Shown: piece after piece, positions 63,760-64,000 of the stretch
Numbering within the stretch: the first letter of the stretch is position 1
How the letters are laid out: each line of letters starts with the position of its first letter
Source of the DNA: Archilochus colubris
Taxonomy: Eukaryota; Chordata; Aves; Apodiformes; Trochilidae
Assembly: GCA_023079485.1 (NCBI GenBank)
Contig: CM041092.1
Span: 2,117,127 to 2,181,126 of the forward strand
DNA: 64,000 bases
Direction: 5' to 3'
The notes under the pieces: model-generated
What the model was told of the DNA's origin: nothing
Seen by the model: only the letters and a program-made list of their open reading frames with translations
The model's database searches: none
Program-made: the position numbers and the translations under genes

Positions 63760-64000
63760 GGAGCGGGACGCGTGGCAACTACCGAGAATTCCTCCCGTAG
63801 CAGGTACGAGCTCTAGAAACCCAAACTGCTCGCTGTCCCCCTGCAGCCCCGGGCGGTTCGGTCCCCGCGATCCCCATCCTGGTCCCGGTCCCGGTCCTCA
63901 GGAGAGCGGCAGCGGCCCAGGCACGCTACGCCAACTGCGGCCGCAGCGCTCGCTCCCTCATTCAGAGACGCAGCTTGCGCCTTCCTCCTTCTTACGCTAG
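63760..64000. promoter_or_regulatory. EPC2: CpG-rich edge, probable flank of the EPC2 promoter island
   Basis: CpG and G+C rise at the right edge (GGGCGGTTCGG, GCGGCCGCAGCGCTCG). The gene order and the missing exon 1 suggest that this is the downstream shoulder of the EPC2 CpG island, with exon 1 just beyond 64,000. No splice donor or EPC2 coding sequence was found here, so it could instead hold a non-coding 5' exon or a divergent transcript. Confidence 0.5.

Larger units (their letters stand above)
49191..64000 (-). other. EPC2: EPC2 intron 1 (partial) and approach to the promoter
   Basis: This extends from the exon 2 acceptor to the window edge. No coding exon of EPC2 is present, since no sequence encoding the family start MSKLSFRARALD was seen. 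Contents include a degenerate CR1 (51,130-51,290), a small hairpin (52,829-52,855), a short duplication (53,601-53,720), an (AAAC)n run (60,085-60,105) and a CR1 tail (59,795-59,900). The last 250 bp become CpG-rich. Confidence 0.8.

Noticed and set aside
1..64000. CRISPR array, operon, prophage or other prokaryote-type system
   Set aside because: No regularly spaced repeats with unique spacers and no dense gene packing; introns, CpG islands and CR1 elements show vertebrate nuclear DNA.

Overview
The window is ordinary vertebrate nuclear DNA, almost certainly from a bird. Coding sequence is sparse and split by GT-AG introns. Two CpG-rich promoter zones are visible, and the interspersed repeats are 3' fragments of CR1 LINEs, several ending in the ATTCTATG-type terminal motif typical of avian CR1. 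I could not narrow the species.

Two protein-coding genes are present, both on the minus strand, in the order EPC2 then KIF5C, which matches the conserved vertebrate neighbourhood (human 2q23). EPC2 (enhancer of polycomb homolog 2, a subunit of NuA4/TIP60-type histone acetyltransferase complexes) runs leftward from beyond the right edge. Thirteen of its exons can be placed base by base between 49,190 and 24,379. They give 756 codons plus a stop. With the roughly 51-codon first exon known from human EPC2, which lies outside the window, the total is about 807 residues, the human length. Two of these exons (38,424-38,513 and 28,364-28,523) and the last coding piece (24,379-24,451) are not visible as long open frames and were found by reading through the splice sites. 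The 3' UTR probably ends near 23,165, or near 23,975 if the proximal poly(A) signal is used.

KIF5C (neuronal kinesin-1 heavy chain) starts about 10 kb farther left. Only its first coding exon (14,021-14,146, residues 1-42) is in the window. It sits in a CpG island at about 13,360-14,760. Positions 1-14,020 are the start of its first intron, with no further exon recognised.

Region by region: 1-14,020 KIF5C intron 1, with a 207-bp tandem duplication, a (TAA)n microsatellite and a CR1 tail; 14,021-14,760 KIF5C exon 1 and promoter island, with GC boxes and a 9-bp-periodic array of MYB-type motifs; 14,760-23,160 intergenic, with an AT-rich tract, a CpG patch carrying two divergent CTCF-like motifs, a 294-bp tandem duplication and CR1 tails; 23,165-49,190 EPC2 3' UTR and exons 14 to 2; 49,191-64,000 EPC2 intron 1, ending in CpG-rich sequence that is probably the flank of the EPC2 promoter.

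I found no novel multi-gene system, CRISPR array, tRNA or rRNA. The more interesting signals are regulatory or structural: the candidate divergent CTCF pair between the genes, the MYB-motif array, a nearly identical inverted CR1 pair around the last EPC2 exon, and a CR1 insertion starting about 27 bp past an EPC2 splice donor.
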